A DNA stretch of 64,000 nucleotides from Phormidium willei BDU 130791. Lineage in GTDB: Bacteria > Cyanobacteriota > Cyanobacteriia > Cyanobacteriales > Geitlerinemataceae. The notes under the pieces are model-generated. The model made no database searches. It was not told where the DNA came from and worked only from the letters and a program-made list of their open reading frames with translations. The translations under genes were made by a program, and so were the position numbers. Positions within the stretch are counted from its first letter, which is position 1. Each line of letters opens with the position of its first letter. The DNA is taken from the NCBI GenBank assembly GCA_001637315.1, contig LSZA01000001.1, forward strand, positions 1 through 64,000, read 5' to 3'. Positions 17,494 through 26,835 of the stretch are shown here, piece after piece.

Positions 17494-19350
17494 ATGAGTG
17501 GTTTTCCCCTACAGACCTGCTGGTTCGTACCATTGTACGGACTCATAGGTGCCATCCTAACCCTACCCTGGTCCGTTGGCTGGGTGCGACGAACCGGACC
17601 CCGTCCGGCCGCCTACCTGAACCTACTGATGACCTTAGTGGCGTTCATCCATGGCTCCCTGGCCTACTTCCAAAGCTGGGGACAACCTCCCCAACAAATT
17701 GTCTTCTCCTGGCTCAACGCCGCCAACCTAGACCTCTCCCTGGCCATCGAAATTTCCCCCCTAAGTCTCGGGGCCATGGAACTCGTCACTGGGCTAGCTC
17801 TACTTTCCCAACTCTATGCCCTAGGCTACATGGAAAAAGACTGGTCTCTAGCCCGCTTCTTCGGGCTGATGGGGTTCTTTGAAGCCGCCCTCGGCGGCAT
17901 CGCCCTGAGTGACTCGCTGCTGCTGAGTTACGGACTCCTAGAAATGCTGACCCTATCGACCTATCTGCTGGTGGGCTTTTGGTACGCCCAACCCCTGGTC
18001 GTCACCGCAGCTCGGGATGCCTTCCTCACGAAACGGGTCGGCGATATCCTGCTCCTAATGGGCTTAGTGGCCCTATCGAGCTATGGAACCGGCTTAACCT
18101 TCAGCGAACTCGAAACCTGGGCCGAAACCAACCCCTTGCCTTTCTGGACTGCGACCTGGTTAGGACTCGGACTCATTGCCGGTCCTCTGGGCAAATGTGC
18201 CCAATTTCCCCTCAACCTCTGGCTCGACGAAGCCATGGAAGGTCCTAGCCCCGCCTCCATCATGCGTAACTCCGTGGTCGTTTCAGCGGGAGCCTATGTT
18301 CTCATTCGCCTGCAACCGGTCTTTACTCTCTCCCCGGTGGTCTACGATGCCCTAATTATCATCGGCACGGTCACCGCCATCGGCAGTTCGCTGATGTGTC
18401 TGGCGCAAATTGACCTAAAACGAGCCTTATCCCATTCCACCAGTGCCTACATGGGGCTAGTCTTTATCGCCGTCGGTCTCGGACAAGTGGATATTGCCCT
18501 ACTGCTACTGCTGACCCATGCGATCGCCAAAGCCCTAGTCTTTTCGAGCATCGGCTCAATTATCCTGGCCACCAACAGTCAGAACATGACCGAAATGGGT
18601 GGACTCTGGTCACGAATGCCGGCTACCACCACCGCCTTTTTAGTCGGGTCGGCCGGTCTGGTGTCGATCTTACCCCTCGGAACGTTTTGGACCTTTCGAC
18701 GTTGGGTCAACGGCTTTCAGGAAGTGCCTCCCGGCTTAGTCTTAATCCTGTTGTTGGTGAATGCTCTCATGGCCGTGAGCCTCACTCGAGTCTTCCGCTC
18801 CGTCTTTTTAGGGGAACATCAAGCCAAAACTCGCCGCACTCCCGAAGCCCCCTGGACTATGGCGGTTCCGATGGTCTCGTTGACCCTCGTGACCCTATTG
18901 GTTCCCCTCATGCTGCAACATTGGCAATTGCTTCTAACCTGGGATGGTCCTTGGGCCTTCTCCCACAATCCCCTGATTCAGTTTGGCAGCCCCCTCTTGA
19001 TTGCCAGTGGTGTCCTAGGGGTGATCCTGGGCAGTCTCATGCCCCTTCAACGTACTAACGCGCGATCGCAGCAACTCTCAGTCCGCTTCTGGCAAGATCT
19101 CCTCGCCTACGATTTCTATATTGATCGCCTCTACCGAGTCACCGTCGTCGCCTTGGTCTCTAGCTTCTCTCGCTTCGCCTCGGGCTTCGATCGCTACATC
19201 GTCGATGGGGCCGTTAACCTCGTCGGTTGGATGGCGATTTTCAGTGGCCAAGCCCTCAAATACAGCATTTCGGGTCAATCACAATCCTACGTCTTGACCA
19301 TTTTGGCGGCCACCGGTATCCTCGTCTTCCTAGCCTGGTGGGGGTTCTAG
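17494..19350 (+). CDS. ndhF4: NDH-1 subunit NdhF, CO2-uptake type (NdhF3/F4)
   Basis: Large antiporter-like subunit of the NDH-1 complexes that drive CO2 hydration. 618 residues from ATG 17494; the in-frame extension to 17347 is not family-like. About 15 membrane helices, the conserved KCAQFPLNLWLDEAMEGPSP segment (lysine and proton path of antiporter subunits) and LKRALSHSTSAYMGL. It is shorter than respiratory NdhF1 and is followed by ndhD and a Cup gene, which identifies the CO2-uptake form. No cupS follows, which favours the constitutive F4/D4/CupB set; F3/D3/CupA cannot be excluded without a tree. Confidence 0.8.
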   Translation: MSGFPLQTCWFVPLYGLIGAILTLPWSVGWVRRTGPRPAAYLNLLMTLVAFIHGSLAYFQSWGQPPQQIVFSWLNAANLDLSLAIEISPLSLGAMELVTGLALLSQLYALGYMEKDWSLARFFGLMGFFEAALGGIALSDSLLLSYGLLEMLTLSTYLLVGFWYAQPLVVTAARDAFLTKRVGDILLLMGLVALSSYGTGLTFSELETWAETNPLPFWTATWLGLGLIAGPLGKCAQFPLNLWLDEAMEGPSPASIMRNSVVVSAGAYVLIRLQPVFTLSPVVYDALIIIGTVTAIGSSLMCLAQIDLKRALSHSTSAYMGLVFIAVGLGQVDIALLLLLTHAIAKALVFSSIGSIILATNSQNMTEMGGLWSRMPATTTAFLVGSAGLVSILPLGTFWTFRRWVNGFQEVPPGLVLILLLVNALMAVSLTRVFRSVFLGEHQAKTRRTPEAPWTMAVPMVSLTLVTLLVPLMLQHWQLLLTWDGPWAFSHNPLIQFGSPLLIASGVLGVILGSLMPLQRTNARSQQLSVRFWQDLLAYDFYIDRLYRVTVVALVSSFSRFASGFDRYIVDGAVNLVGWMAIFSGQALKYSISGQSQSYVLTILAATGILVFLAWWGF

Positions 19351-19463
19351 TTCTCTCACCATTAACAGTCTTCCTCAACAACGCTCTTCCTCAACGTTGG
19401 TGCCTGAACCCCCCGATCGGTCAAAGCGAATCACGAACAAGAACTACGCCCTAAAAACTACGA

Positions 19464-20996
19464 ATGCTGAGTGCCTTACTTCTAATTCCCCTAACAAGCG
19501 CCATTATCATTTGTCTGCTGCCCGAATCTTTGCCCTCGCGGCGGTTTCGGAGCATCAGCTTTGTGGTGCTGACGATTGTCTTTGGCCTCACCCTCAGTCT
19601 CTTAGCTGACTTCGATTCCAGCCTGGGTGGATTGCAGTTGACTGAGCAGGTTGCCTGGGTCGATTGGCTCGGGTTGAGCTACCATCTGGGACTCGATGGC
19701 ATTTCCTTACCCCTAGTGCTTCTCAACCAACTGCTGACGGCGATCGCCATCCTCAGTAGCCCCGACAAACTTGAACGACCGCGCCTCTACTACAGTCTGA
19801 TTTTAATTCTCAACCTCAGCGTCACCGGGGCCTTTCTCTCCCTGGACTTGTTGCTGTTCTTCATCTTCTATGAACTCGAACTGATCCCCCTCTATCTCCT
19901 GATTGCGATTTGGGGGGGCGATCGCCGCAACTATGCCGCCACTAAATTTCTCCTCTACACCGCCACCTCGGGCATTTTCATCCTAGCCGCCTTCCTCGGA
20001 CTGGTCTGGCTCACCGGCGCCTCCAGTTTTGACTACAGCGTTCTCCCCGCAGGAGCCTTACCCATCGGCACTCAGTTACTGATCCTAACGGGCCTACTCA
20101 TTGGCTTTGCCATCAAAATCCCCATCTTTCCCTTTCACACCTGGCTTCCCGATGCCCACGTCGAGGCGTCAACCTCCGTCTCGGTTCTCTTAGCCGGCGT
20201 TCTCTTAAAACTGGGGACCTATGGCCTCCTACGCTTCTGTGTCGGGATGTTGCCCGAGGCTTGGTCTGTCGCTGCCCCCGTCCTGGCTATTTTTGCGGTC
20301 ATTAGCGTCCTCTATGGGGCGTTTACCGCCATTTCCCAGCAAGATATGAAAAAAATGGTGGCCTACTCCTCCATCGCCCATATGGGCTATATTTTGCTGG
20401 CCGCAGCGGCGGGAACGCACCTGAGTTTGTTGGCGGCGATCGCCCAATCGGTCAGTCATGGCCTCATCTCGGCCATGTTGTTCCTCCTGGTGGGAGTTGT
20501 GGGTAAGAAAACCGGCACTCGCGATATCGACCAACTCCGTGGCTTACTCAACCCAGAACGGGGTTTGCCCATTATCGGTAGTTTGATGATCGTCGGCGTC
20601 ATGGCCAGTGCCGGCATTCCCGGACTGGTGGGCTTTGTCTCAGAGTTTCTGGTGTTCCGAGGGAGTTTTCCGGTGTTTCCGCTGGCCACTCTCTTGTGTT
20701 TGGTGGGAACCGGCTTAACGGCGGTCTATTTCCTCTTGATGGTGAATCGCGTTTTCTTTGGCCGCCTCTCGGATATCGTGACCAACTTGCCTCCTGTGCA
20801 ATGGCGCGATCGCGTCCCGGCCTTAGTTCTAACCCTCTTATTGGTAGTGTTTGGCCTGCAACCCAATTGGCTCGTCCGTTGGAGTGATGCCGATGCAGCG
20901 CGATTGGTTCCCCCAGTGGCCCTGGCCCAACTGTCCTCGGCGGACTTATCCACACCGGAACGGGTTTCTAGCCAATTTTTGGACCCGACTCCCTAA
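19464..20996 (+). CDS. ndhD4: NDH-1 subunit NdhD, CO2-uptake type (NdhD3/D4)
   Basis: 510 residues, about 14 membrane helices. Proton-pumping subunit paired with the preceding NdhF. Key segments: FFIFYELELIPLYLLIAIWG (glutamate of helix 5), IKIPIFPFHTWLPDAHVEAS and QDMKKMVAYSSIAHMGYI (lysine in the broken helix). It follows ndhF by 113 bases and precedes cupB by 87. The D4 assignment is by context only. Confidence 0.82.
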   Translation: MLSALLLIPLTSAIIICLLPESLPSRRFRSISFVVLTIVFGLTLSLLADFDSSLGGLQLTEQVAWVDWLGLSYHLGLDGISLPLVLLNQLLTAIAILSSPDKLERPRLYYSLILILNLSVTGAFLSLDLLLFFIFYELELIPLYLLIAIWGGDRRNYAATKFLLYTATSGIFILAAFLGLVWLTGASSFDYSVLPAGALPIGTQLLILTGLLIGFAIKIPIFPFHTWLPDAHVEASTSVSVLLAGVLLKLGTYGLLRFCVGMLPEAWSVAAPVLAIFAVISVLYGAFTAISQQDMKKMVAYSSIAHMGYILLAAAAGTHLSLLAAIAQSVSHGLISAMLFLLVGVVGKKTGTRDIDQLRGLLNPERGLPIIGSLMIVGVMASAGIPGLVGFVSEFLVFRGSFPVFPLATLLCLVGTGLTAVYFLLMVNRVFFGRLSDIVTNLPPVQWRDRVPALVLTLLLVVFGLQPNWLVRWSDADAARLVPPVALAQLSSADLSTPERVSSQFLDPTP

Positions 20997-21083
20997 AGGA
21001 TGAGGATCTCCGGGCCAGCCATCGCCTCTATCCATGCCCTCCATCGCTCCCCTACTGTTAACCAACCGTCAACCGCTGATCTC

Positions 21084-22214
21084 ATGGTGACTACCCCTCT
21101 TGCCCCCTCAAACCACCCTCTGGCGGACTATATTCACCGCCTGGAACAAGGACAGGCCTTATTGAACGACACCCCGGAGAATGTCTTGGAAGTGGTCGGC
21201 ATTCTTAAAAGCTATGGGGTGGTTCTCGATGCCTATTCCAAGAACCTGATTTATATCGCCCAGGAGCAGTTTTTAGTGCTGTTTCCCTTCTTTAAGTATT
21301 TCAACGGGGAGGTGACGCTCTCGAAGCTGCTGCGCTTCTGGTGGCACGATCGCATCAACTATGAGTATGCCGAATACTGTATGCGAGGAATGCTCTGGCA
21401 CGGCGGCAATGGGGTGGACCGCTATGTCAATAGTGACGAGTTCAGTCAAGCCGCTGAAGAGGCGATTCAAGCCAAGCTACGAGGTAATCCGCTCCTGTCG
21501 CTCCTGCATCGTCTTTTCCCCGATTTTCTCCCCGAACAGGTGCGGATGTTTTGCTACTACAGCGCCCTGGGACAGTTCTGGCGGGTGATGAGTGATATGT
21601 TCTTGGCGTTGAGCGATCGCTATGATGCCCAAGAGATTCACTCGATTCGCGATGTAGTCAAACATATCCTCGATGGTCTCGTGGCGGCGGCCAATCAGCC
21701 CATTACCTACAGGGTTGAGATTCAGGGACAATCCTATGACATGATGCCCGAGTCAGCGGGACTAACGTTCCTGATGGATACCGCTGTCCCCTATGTCGAG
21801 GCGATTTTCTTCCGAGGAGCGCCTTTTCCCGGAACCGTCTCCTATAACGCTCAAGCGTTCCAGATTCCCGATGAACAGGGTGATTTTACCTATGGCGCCC
21901 TCTATGCTGACCCCTTACCCATTGGCGGTGCGGGGATTCCCCCCACTCAGTTAATGCAAGATATGCGCCATTTTCTACCGGAGTATCTCCATGAGGTCTA
22001 TCGGCGTGGGACTCGTGGCGAGGATGATATCCGGGTGCAGATCTGTGCCACGTTCCAGAAGTCGATGTTTTGCGTGACCACGGCGGCGATTCAAGGGCTG
22101 GCCCCTCATCCCCTAACGACTCAGGAGCCGCAGCAACAGGCGGAGAACCGGGCTTATTTGGAACATTGGATGAACCGCTTTCTAAGTTCTCGGATTCGGG
22201 AAGCCAACGCTTAA
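21084..22214 (+). CDS. cupB: CO2 hydration protein CupB/ChpX
   Basis: Peripheral subunit of the NDH-1 CO2-uptake complex thought to hydrate CO2 to bicarbonate as a carbonic-anhydrase-like site at the NdhF/NdhD end. 376 residues from ATG 21084; ATG 21000 would add 28 residues. The polar segment FWWHDRINYEYAEYCMRGML followed by WHGGNG offers His and Cys residues suitable for zinc binding. The length fits CupB rather than the longer CupA, and no cupS follows. The stop codon region overlaps the convergent kinase gene by 4 bases. Confidence 0.8.
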   Translation: MVTTPLAPSNHPLADYIHRLEQGQALLNDTPENVLEVVGILKSYGVVLDAYSKNLIYIAQEQFLVLFPFFKYFNGEVTLSKLLRFWWHDRINYEYAEYCMRGMLWHGGNGVDRYVNSDEFSQAAEEAIQAKLRGNPLLSLLHRLFPDFLPEQVRMFCYYSALGQFWRVMSDMFLALSDRYDAQEIHSIRDVVKHILDGLVAAANQPITYRVEIQGQSYDMMPESAGLTFLMDTAVPYVEAIFFRGAPFPGTVSYNAQAFQIPDEQGDFTYGALYADPLPIGGAGIPPTQLMQDMRHFLPEYLHEVYRRGTRGEDDIRVQICATFQKSMFCVTTAAIQGLAPHPLTTQEPQQQAENRAYLEHWMNRFLSSRIREANA

Positions 22215-23674
22215 GTCTCTGGAGTGGCTTCGGCTTGGGGGAAAACGGAGGCTTGCGGTAGCCAAAGGACAAAGGTGGTGCCGCGATCGCCGGGGAAGTC
22301 GTCGTCAGGATGGTGGGCTGGACTGATGACCCAGATATCTCCTTGCATCTGGCGCACCAAGTCTCGGGCGATGGCCAGTCCCAGGCCAGTTCCGGGAATC
22401 TCTCCTTGAGCCTGAATGCCCCGGAAACGACGCTGAAAGAGGTTGGCTTGGTCTTCAGGTGGAATTCCAACTCCGGTGTCGCTAAGGGTCATGGCAACGC
22501 CCGCTCCGAGTCCATCCTGATGGCTGGGGCGAACGTCGATGCGGATTTGACCGCCCGAGGGGGTGTATTTGAGGGCGTTGTCGATGAGATTACCGGCGGC
22601 TTCGATGACGGCGCGACGATGGCCGAGGACGGGGGGGAGGGGGTCGGCGAGGGTCCAGTTGAGTTGAAGTTGGCGATCGCCGGCAATGGCGGCGGCTGAG
22701 CTCAGGAGGGGGTCGAGAAGTTCCGCGAGGTCAAGGGGGCCGGTTGAGTCTTCGCCTCCGGGAAGTAGGGGATAGGGCTGGCTGGCTGGGGAGTCATTGG
22801 CTGGAGAGGGGTCGCAGGTAGAGGGGTCTGGGGAGACGTTGTCGCCTGCACTGGATTGGGGTAAGACGAAGGGATCGGTGTCGATCGCCCCTCGGAAGTC
22901 TTGGAATAAATCTTGCAGTCGGTAACTTTCTCGCAGGATGTTATCGGCATGGGAGCGGCGAGGATCGTCGCTCGGGAGTTGTTTGACGAGGAGTTTGCCG
23001 AAGATTTGTAGGGCCGTTAGGGGATTGCGGAATTGATGCAGCCAGTCATGAAGTAGGTCATGTTGTTGGCGTTGCAGGTGTTGGTGTTGTCGATAACGGC
23101 GTTCAGTCCATTGTTGCCGTTGTTCCATGAGACAGGCCAGGGCGATGGTATGGGCGACCTGTTCGACGAAGCGGCGATCGCCTTCGCTCCAAGGTTGATG
23201 GGTACGAGCCGTCACTAATAGCCCCACGGCAATGTTGTCATGGATCAGCGGCATGACCAGTTGATAGGTGTCGTCGCTATCATTGTCGTCTCCGGGCAAG
23301 TCGGCTTCTCGATTCGACTCGCCCTTAGAACCGGGGAGGAGGGGATAAGCCTGACGGTTGGCTGAGAGAACACCGGTTTCGGGGCGATGGCGGTCTCCGT
23401 TGGCTTGGCGATTGGGTTCGGCTGAACGCAGTTGGATCATTGGACGGCTCTGGCGATCGTCATCGACTGAGATGTCATCTGAGATGTCATCCCAGACGAC
23501 GCGGCGATCCGGGGACGGCTTGGCAATGGCAGCCACTAATTTGTGATCATCTCCCCCGAGAAAGGTCTCAGCCAGATAGACCACCACAGGGGAGGCCCCT
23601 AGGGTGGTTTCAAGCAGTGCCACTTGTTCTTGGCACAACAACATCAATTCGGAACTCATGGTTAATGTTGACAT
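22211..23674 (-). CDS. GAF-domain sensor histidine kinase
   Basis: 487 residues from ATG 23674 (ATG 23659 and TTG 23689 are alternatives). No membrane segment, so cytoplasmic. Residues about 10-200 are GAF-like, interrupted by a Ser/Asp/Arg-rich stretch. The H-box is LLHDWLHQFRNPLTALQIFG; the ATP-binding part has NLIDNALKYTPSGG (N box), DTGVGIPPED (G1) and [12 protein letters not shown] (G2). Two proline-rich linkers contain the same peptide YPLLPG. The regulator partner is not in the neighbourhood. Signal unknown. Confidence 0.85.
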   Translation of the reverse strand: MSTLTMSSELMLLCQEQVALLETTLGASPVVVYLAETFLGGDDHKLVAAIAKPSPDRRVVWDDISDDISVDDDRQSRPMIQLRSAEPNRQANGDRHRPETGVLSANRQAYPLLPGSKGESNREADLPGDDNDSDDTYQLVMPLIHDNIAVGLLVTARTHQPWSEGDRRFVEQVAHTIALACLMEQRQQWTERRYRQHQHLQRQQHDLLHDWLHQFRNPLTALQIFGKLLVKQLPSDDPRRSHADNILRESYRLQDLFQDFRGAIDTDPFVLPQSSAGDNVSPDPSTCDPSPANDSPASQPYPLLPGGEDSTGPLDLAELLDPLLSSAAAIAGDRQLQLNWTLADPLPPVLGHRRAVIEAAGNLIDNALKYTPSGGQIRIDVRPSHQDGLGAGVAMTLSDTGVGIPPEDQANLFQRRFRGIQAQGEIPGTGLGLAIARDLVRQMQGDIWVISPAHHPDDDFPGDRGTTFVLWLPQASVFPQAEATPET

Positions 23675-23878
23675 CGCGCTTGGCGTCAATCCTCAACGTG
23701 AGACTGCCCGTGAGTCCCTAACGATCCATCTGTAATCTCCCATTTTCCCTCCAGGGAGCCATTTTCTGAGAGCTTTGTTAATTTTTGTAACAGCTTAACT
23801 CGGGGTGGGAATGCCTGAACGTATTTCTGTGCGCTGAATAGACGCTTAAAAATAACTTATAGGATTTGCAAAAAGCAG

Positions 23879-23907
23879 TTGAAAATCTTGTCAAGATCTG
23901 ATATATT
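23879..23907 (+). promoter_or_regulatory. Promoter with palindromic spacer before DUF3155 gene
   Basis: TTGAAA (23879-23884), a 17-base spacer and TATATT (23902-23907) form a good sigma-70 promoter. The spacer contains the perfect palindrome ATCTTGTCAAGAT (23885-23897), which suggests a repressor site between the two boxes. Confidence 0.55.
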
Positions 23908-23966
23908 TTGCTCGGTTTTGGTAGCTATCACTACAACCCGTCGGCAAACAGAGGAGGTAATACACC

Positions 23967-24284
23967 TTGGCAAGAAGACGCAAGAGAAAGAGCCGTCGCC
24001 GTCAAGAAGGACGAAGAATCTTAGAACACGTTCCTCAGTATAGTATTGAGAGCGGTGAAGATAAACCCGTCACGGCTGCACGTAAGTATATCAAATCTGA
24101 GCAAATTGCGCCCCCGGCACTACTTTTAGTCAAGCGCAACGAGCATACAACTGACCGCTATTTTTGGGCAGAGAAAGGTCTGTTTGGCGCGCAATACGTC
24201 GAAGAAAACCATTTTCTGTTCCCCAGTTTGCGGTTAGTGATTGAACGGCAAGAGAAAATCCAAGCTGCGACCACGAGTTCCTAA
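23967..24284 (+). CDS. DUF3155 family protein
   Basis: 105 residues. The start codon is TTG, fixed by the strong ribosome-binding site AGAGGAGG (about 23950-23957) and by the family N-terminus MARRRKRKSRRRQEGRRILE. The N-terminal 17 residues are almost entirely basic, as in a nucleic-acid- or ribosome-binding tail, and the rest is a compact soluble domain (VKRNEHTTDRYFWAEKGLFG). The family is nearly confined to cyanobacteria. Function unknown; the assignment is from memory of the family pattern. Confidence 0.8.
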   Translation: MARRRKRKSRRRQEGRRILEHVPQYSIESGEDKPVTAARKYIKSEQIAPPALLLVKRNEHTTDRYFWAEKGLFGAQYVEENHFLFPSLRLVIERQEKIQAATTSS

Positions 24285-24345
24285 GTGCATGACGAGAACA
24301 CCCTAGCAAGGGTTCTTTGTACTAGATCTCACTTCGGCCGTTCGC

Positions 24346-24912
24346 TCACTCTGTGAGGGATTGGGGTTGTAAGTCTGGCAGGGCTCGTTGTAGAGCCGCC
24401 AACTCGTCCCGATGGCCGATAATTATGGCAATACTTCCCTCAGCTTCTAGGTTGGGGGGAGTTTTTTCATCGATGTTGTCTGTGGCTTTAACCGTCAGCG
24501 AAACCTGTTCGCGACGATTGGCCTGTTTCCAATAAAAAACACCGGCGAGGGGGGAAAGTAAGACTAGGGCTATGATACCTTGAGATAGACTCGGGATGAG
24601 GGTTGCCAGCACTAACGCCACACAGAGGAAACCCACGGCGGCTAAAAGACTCAGAAAAATAGCAAGAAACCAACTGGCACGAACATTGCCCTCGAAGGTA
24701 ACACGGTTGTCCTCTGGGTTAAATCCTGTAACCTGATAGCGACGTTGGCAGAGATAGTCTTTTAACTGACTCGAAAGGTCTTCAGGAGGGCGATGACTGG
24801 CGAGGTGCAAGACCTCGGTGCGATCCTTAACGGATGCACGGATGAAGAAGAAAAGCCCCACCGCCATTAACAACGTGGGGATGGCGATCGAGTTTAACGA
24901 GAGTGTATCCAT
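24346..24912 (-). CDS. Cofactor assembly of complex C, subunit B (CCB2/CCB4 family)
   Basis: 188 residues. In plastids CCB2/CCB4 proteins attach the covalent heme c' (cn) to cytochrome b6. This copy has an N-terminal helix (LLMAVGLFFFIRASVKDRTE), two central membrane helices (about 78-125) and a soluble C-terminus. The VTFEGNVRASWFLAIFLSLL segment is characteristic. Stands alone on the minus strand. The heme-attachment role is known for chloroplast homologs and inferred here. Confidence 0.75.
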   Translation of the reverse strand: MDTLSLNSIAIPTLLMAVGLFFFIRASVKDRTEVLHLASHRPPEDLSSQLKDYLCQRRYQVTGFNPEDNRVTFEGNVRASWFLAIFLSLLAAVGFLCVALVLATLIPSLSQGIIALVLLSPLAGVFYWKQANRREQVSLTVKATDNIDEKTPPNLEAEGSIAIIIGHRDELAALQRALPDLQPQSLTE

Positions 24913-25151
24913 TGAGACTGACTTTAACTTTACATAATTTTACAGTTTGGCCGTCCTCTCTGTCAGCCGATTCGACGAATCGGGTTTGGGGGAACAAGGC
25001 CATACAATACAATGTAAGGTAGGGGTCGTCGTTGGCACTGCTGACTGTTCGTCGGAGCCAATCTTCGGTTTGACCCATTCTCGGTTCTCGGGACATCCCT
25101 AGGGTCATCGATACACCACTCACCTGCATAACACCCATGGAGTTATCCGCC

Positions 25152-26099
25152 ATGTCAACTCCCATCATCTTAGTCCAACCGACATTAGCCCAGGCTCCCC
25201 CGGAAACGGGAGCGGCTGACGGTTCCTCTCCCCCCATTCTCTGGATGGGGGTTTCGGGGTTGCTATTGGTGAGTGCGATCGCCGCCGGTGTGGCCTACAA
25301 AACCACGAAAGACAAACTTGGTAAAAAACTACGCACCGAAGAGTTTAAGAACCGAGAACTTCACAAGAAATATAAACGGGCCATCGATACCATCAGCAAG
25401 ATGGAGCGCAACCCCGACTTAATCCACTCGCGGGAGTTCAACCTGGACTATCTGCGGATGCGCATGGAAGAAGAAACCTTCCACTTTGGCATTGTCAACC
25501 AGATCAAGGTCAAGGTGAAAAGTAAAATTTCCGTGGCCCTACGGCCAAGTGCAGAAAACCGAGGGACAGGACGGCAGGTTAACGAAACCTTCGATGTAGA
25601 ATACGAAACCGGGAGCGGGGCTAGCATCAAAAAACGAGTCCTGTTCCGCATTCAGATTAAACTCACCAAACTGCCAACGCAACCCACGAGCGCCACCATC
25701 AGCCAGATTATTGACTGTATTGAAACCTATCTCAGCCCAGCCGGAGATAATGATACTTGGCAGCCGGCCCTACAGGGTCGTGTCGCCTATATCCACTGGG
25801 ATCAGACCGCTAAACCGACTCCGCTACTGGTGCTTGAACAGAGTAATGAGGGGGTTAACGTGACCTTCCGCACCACCCGCAGCAATGCCGCCGGTGGGCC
25901 GCCGAGTAGTTCCTTACCCAAGTCAGGGGCCGCCTCAGGAGTGCCACCCCGTACTCGTCCGGCGACCAGCCGCCCGAAAACCAGCCGTCCCACAACAACC
26001 CGCCCGAAAACCAGCCGTCCCACAACGACCCGGCCCAACCGAGGCAGTTCGGGTTCATCGAAAACTCGCCGTTCTAGTCGCACCACTCGACCGTCTTAG
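25152..26099 (+). CDS. Membrane-anchored protein with basic repeat tail
   Basis: 315 residues from ATG 25152, with GGAG 10 bases upstream. A signal-like start is followed by one membrane helix (ILWMGVSGLLLVSAIAAGVA), a charged coiled-coil (KLGKKLRTEEFKNRELHKKY) and a soluble alpha/beta domain that is probably cytoplasmic. The last 60 residues are a low-complexity Arg/Thr/Pro/Ser tail with the repeated unit TSRPTTTRPK. I recognise a cyanobacterial hypothetical family but no function. The tail could bind nucleic acid or acidic polymers (inference). Confidence 0.7.
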   Translation: MSTPIILVQPTLAQAPPETGAADGSSPPILWMGVSGLLLVSAIAAGVAYKTTKDKLGKKLRTEEFKNRELHKKYKRAIDTISKMERNPDLIHSREFNLDYLRMRMEEETFHFGIVNQIKVKVKSKISVALRPSAENRGTGRQVNETFDVEYETGSGASIKKRVLFRIQIKLTKLPTQPTSATISQIIDCIETYLSPAGDNDTWQPALQGRVAYIHWDQTAKPTPLLVLEQSNEGVNVTFRTTRSNAAGGPPSSSLPKSGAASGVPPRTRPATSRPKTSRPTTTRPKTSRPTTTRPNRGSSGSSKTRRSSRTTRPS

Positions 26100-26120
26100 T
26101 TGACCTAAAAAAATGACACA

Positions 26121-26202
26121 AAAAAGAGGACGATAGTAATTTGGTTTATCCTTATGAGATTAAGCCTTTTTCGGGCTTTTGCGGTTTTTATCGTCCTCTT
26201 TT
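26121..26202. terminator. Bidirectional nested terminator
   Basis: AAAAAGAGGACGATA (26121-26135) pairs with TATCGTCCTCTTTT (26189-26202); within it AAGCC/GGCTT (26162-26178) forms a second hairpin followed by T residues. It separates the convergent gene at 25152 and leuD. The outer stem is long and perfect over about 14 bp. Confidence 0.8.
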
Positions 26203-26221
26203 AACTGTCCGAATTGACTGT

Positions 26222-26824
26222 CTAACGGCTATGAGACCAGGTGAGATAGGGCAGTTGAGTGGCCGTTTGGCGCACCGCATCGATTTGCGTCACCAGTTGT
26301 CCACAACTGTCCCAGAGTCCGTCTAGGAAACTGTGGCGAGCGCCTTCGGGCATGGAGACCGTCAAGACCAGTTTATCGCCAGCGCGGACTTCCATGCGGT
26401 CGAGATCGAGGGTTAGAGGGAGTTTGGGGCTGGTGGCGATCGCCGCTTGTAGGGCCTTGACATCATCCGGGGCGGCGGTGACACAGGGAACTCCCATCGC
26501 CACACAGTTTCCGAAGAAGATTTCAGCGAAACTTTCCCCGATTAAGCCTTGAATGCCCCAGCGTTGGATGGCTTGCGGGGCATGTTCACGACTCGAACCA
26601 CAGCCAAAATTGGCATTGACGACTAAGAGACTCGCCTCCTGATAGGCGGCGACATCAAAGGGATGTTCGCCTTTCATTTGGCTGCGATCGTCTTCAAACG
26701 CATGATCGCCGAGGCCGTCAAAAGTAACACAGCGCAGAAAGCGGGCGGGAATAATGCGATCGGTATCGATATCATCTCCCGTTAACGGGATACCGCGTCC
26801 AGAAATTTGTTTAACTTGAGTCAT
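26222..26824 (-). CDS. leuD: 3-isopropylmalate dehydratase small subunit
   Basis: 200 residues. With LeuC it isomerises 2-isopropylmalate to 3-isopropylmalate in leucine synthesis. Motifs DIDTDRIIPARFL and NFGCGSSREHAPQAI are the swivel-domain active-site signatures. Lies 137 bases after leuC on the same strand, the spacer carrying a heptad repeat array. Confidence 0.95.
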   Translation of the reverse strand: MTQVKQISGRGIPLTGDDIDTDRIIPARFLRCVTFDGLGDHAFEDDRSQMKGEHPFDVAAYQEASLLVVNANFGCGSSREHAPQAIQRWGIQGLIGESFAEIFFGNCVAMGVPCVTAAPDDVKALQAAIATSPKLPLTLDLDRMEVRAGDKLVLTVSMPEGARHSFLDGLWDSCGQLVTQIDAVRQTATQLPYLTWSHSR

Positions 26825-26835
26825 GGTTTGGGGAA

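Noticed and set aside
21886-22470. 194-codon minus-strand frame across the cupB/kinase junction
   Set aside because: It overlaps two well-supported genes and has no recognisable protein features.
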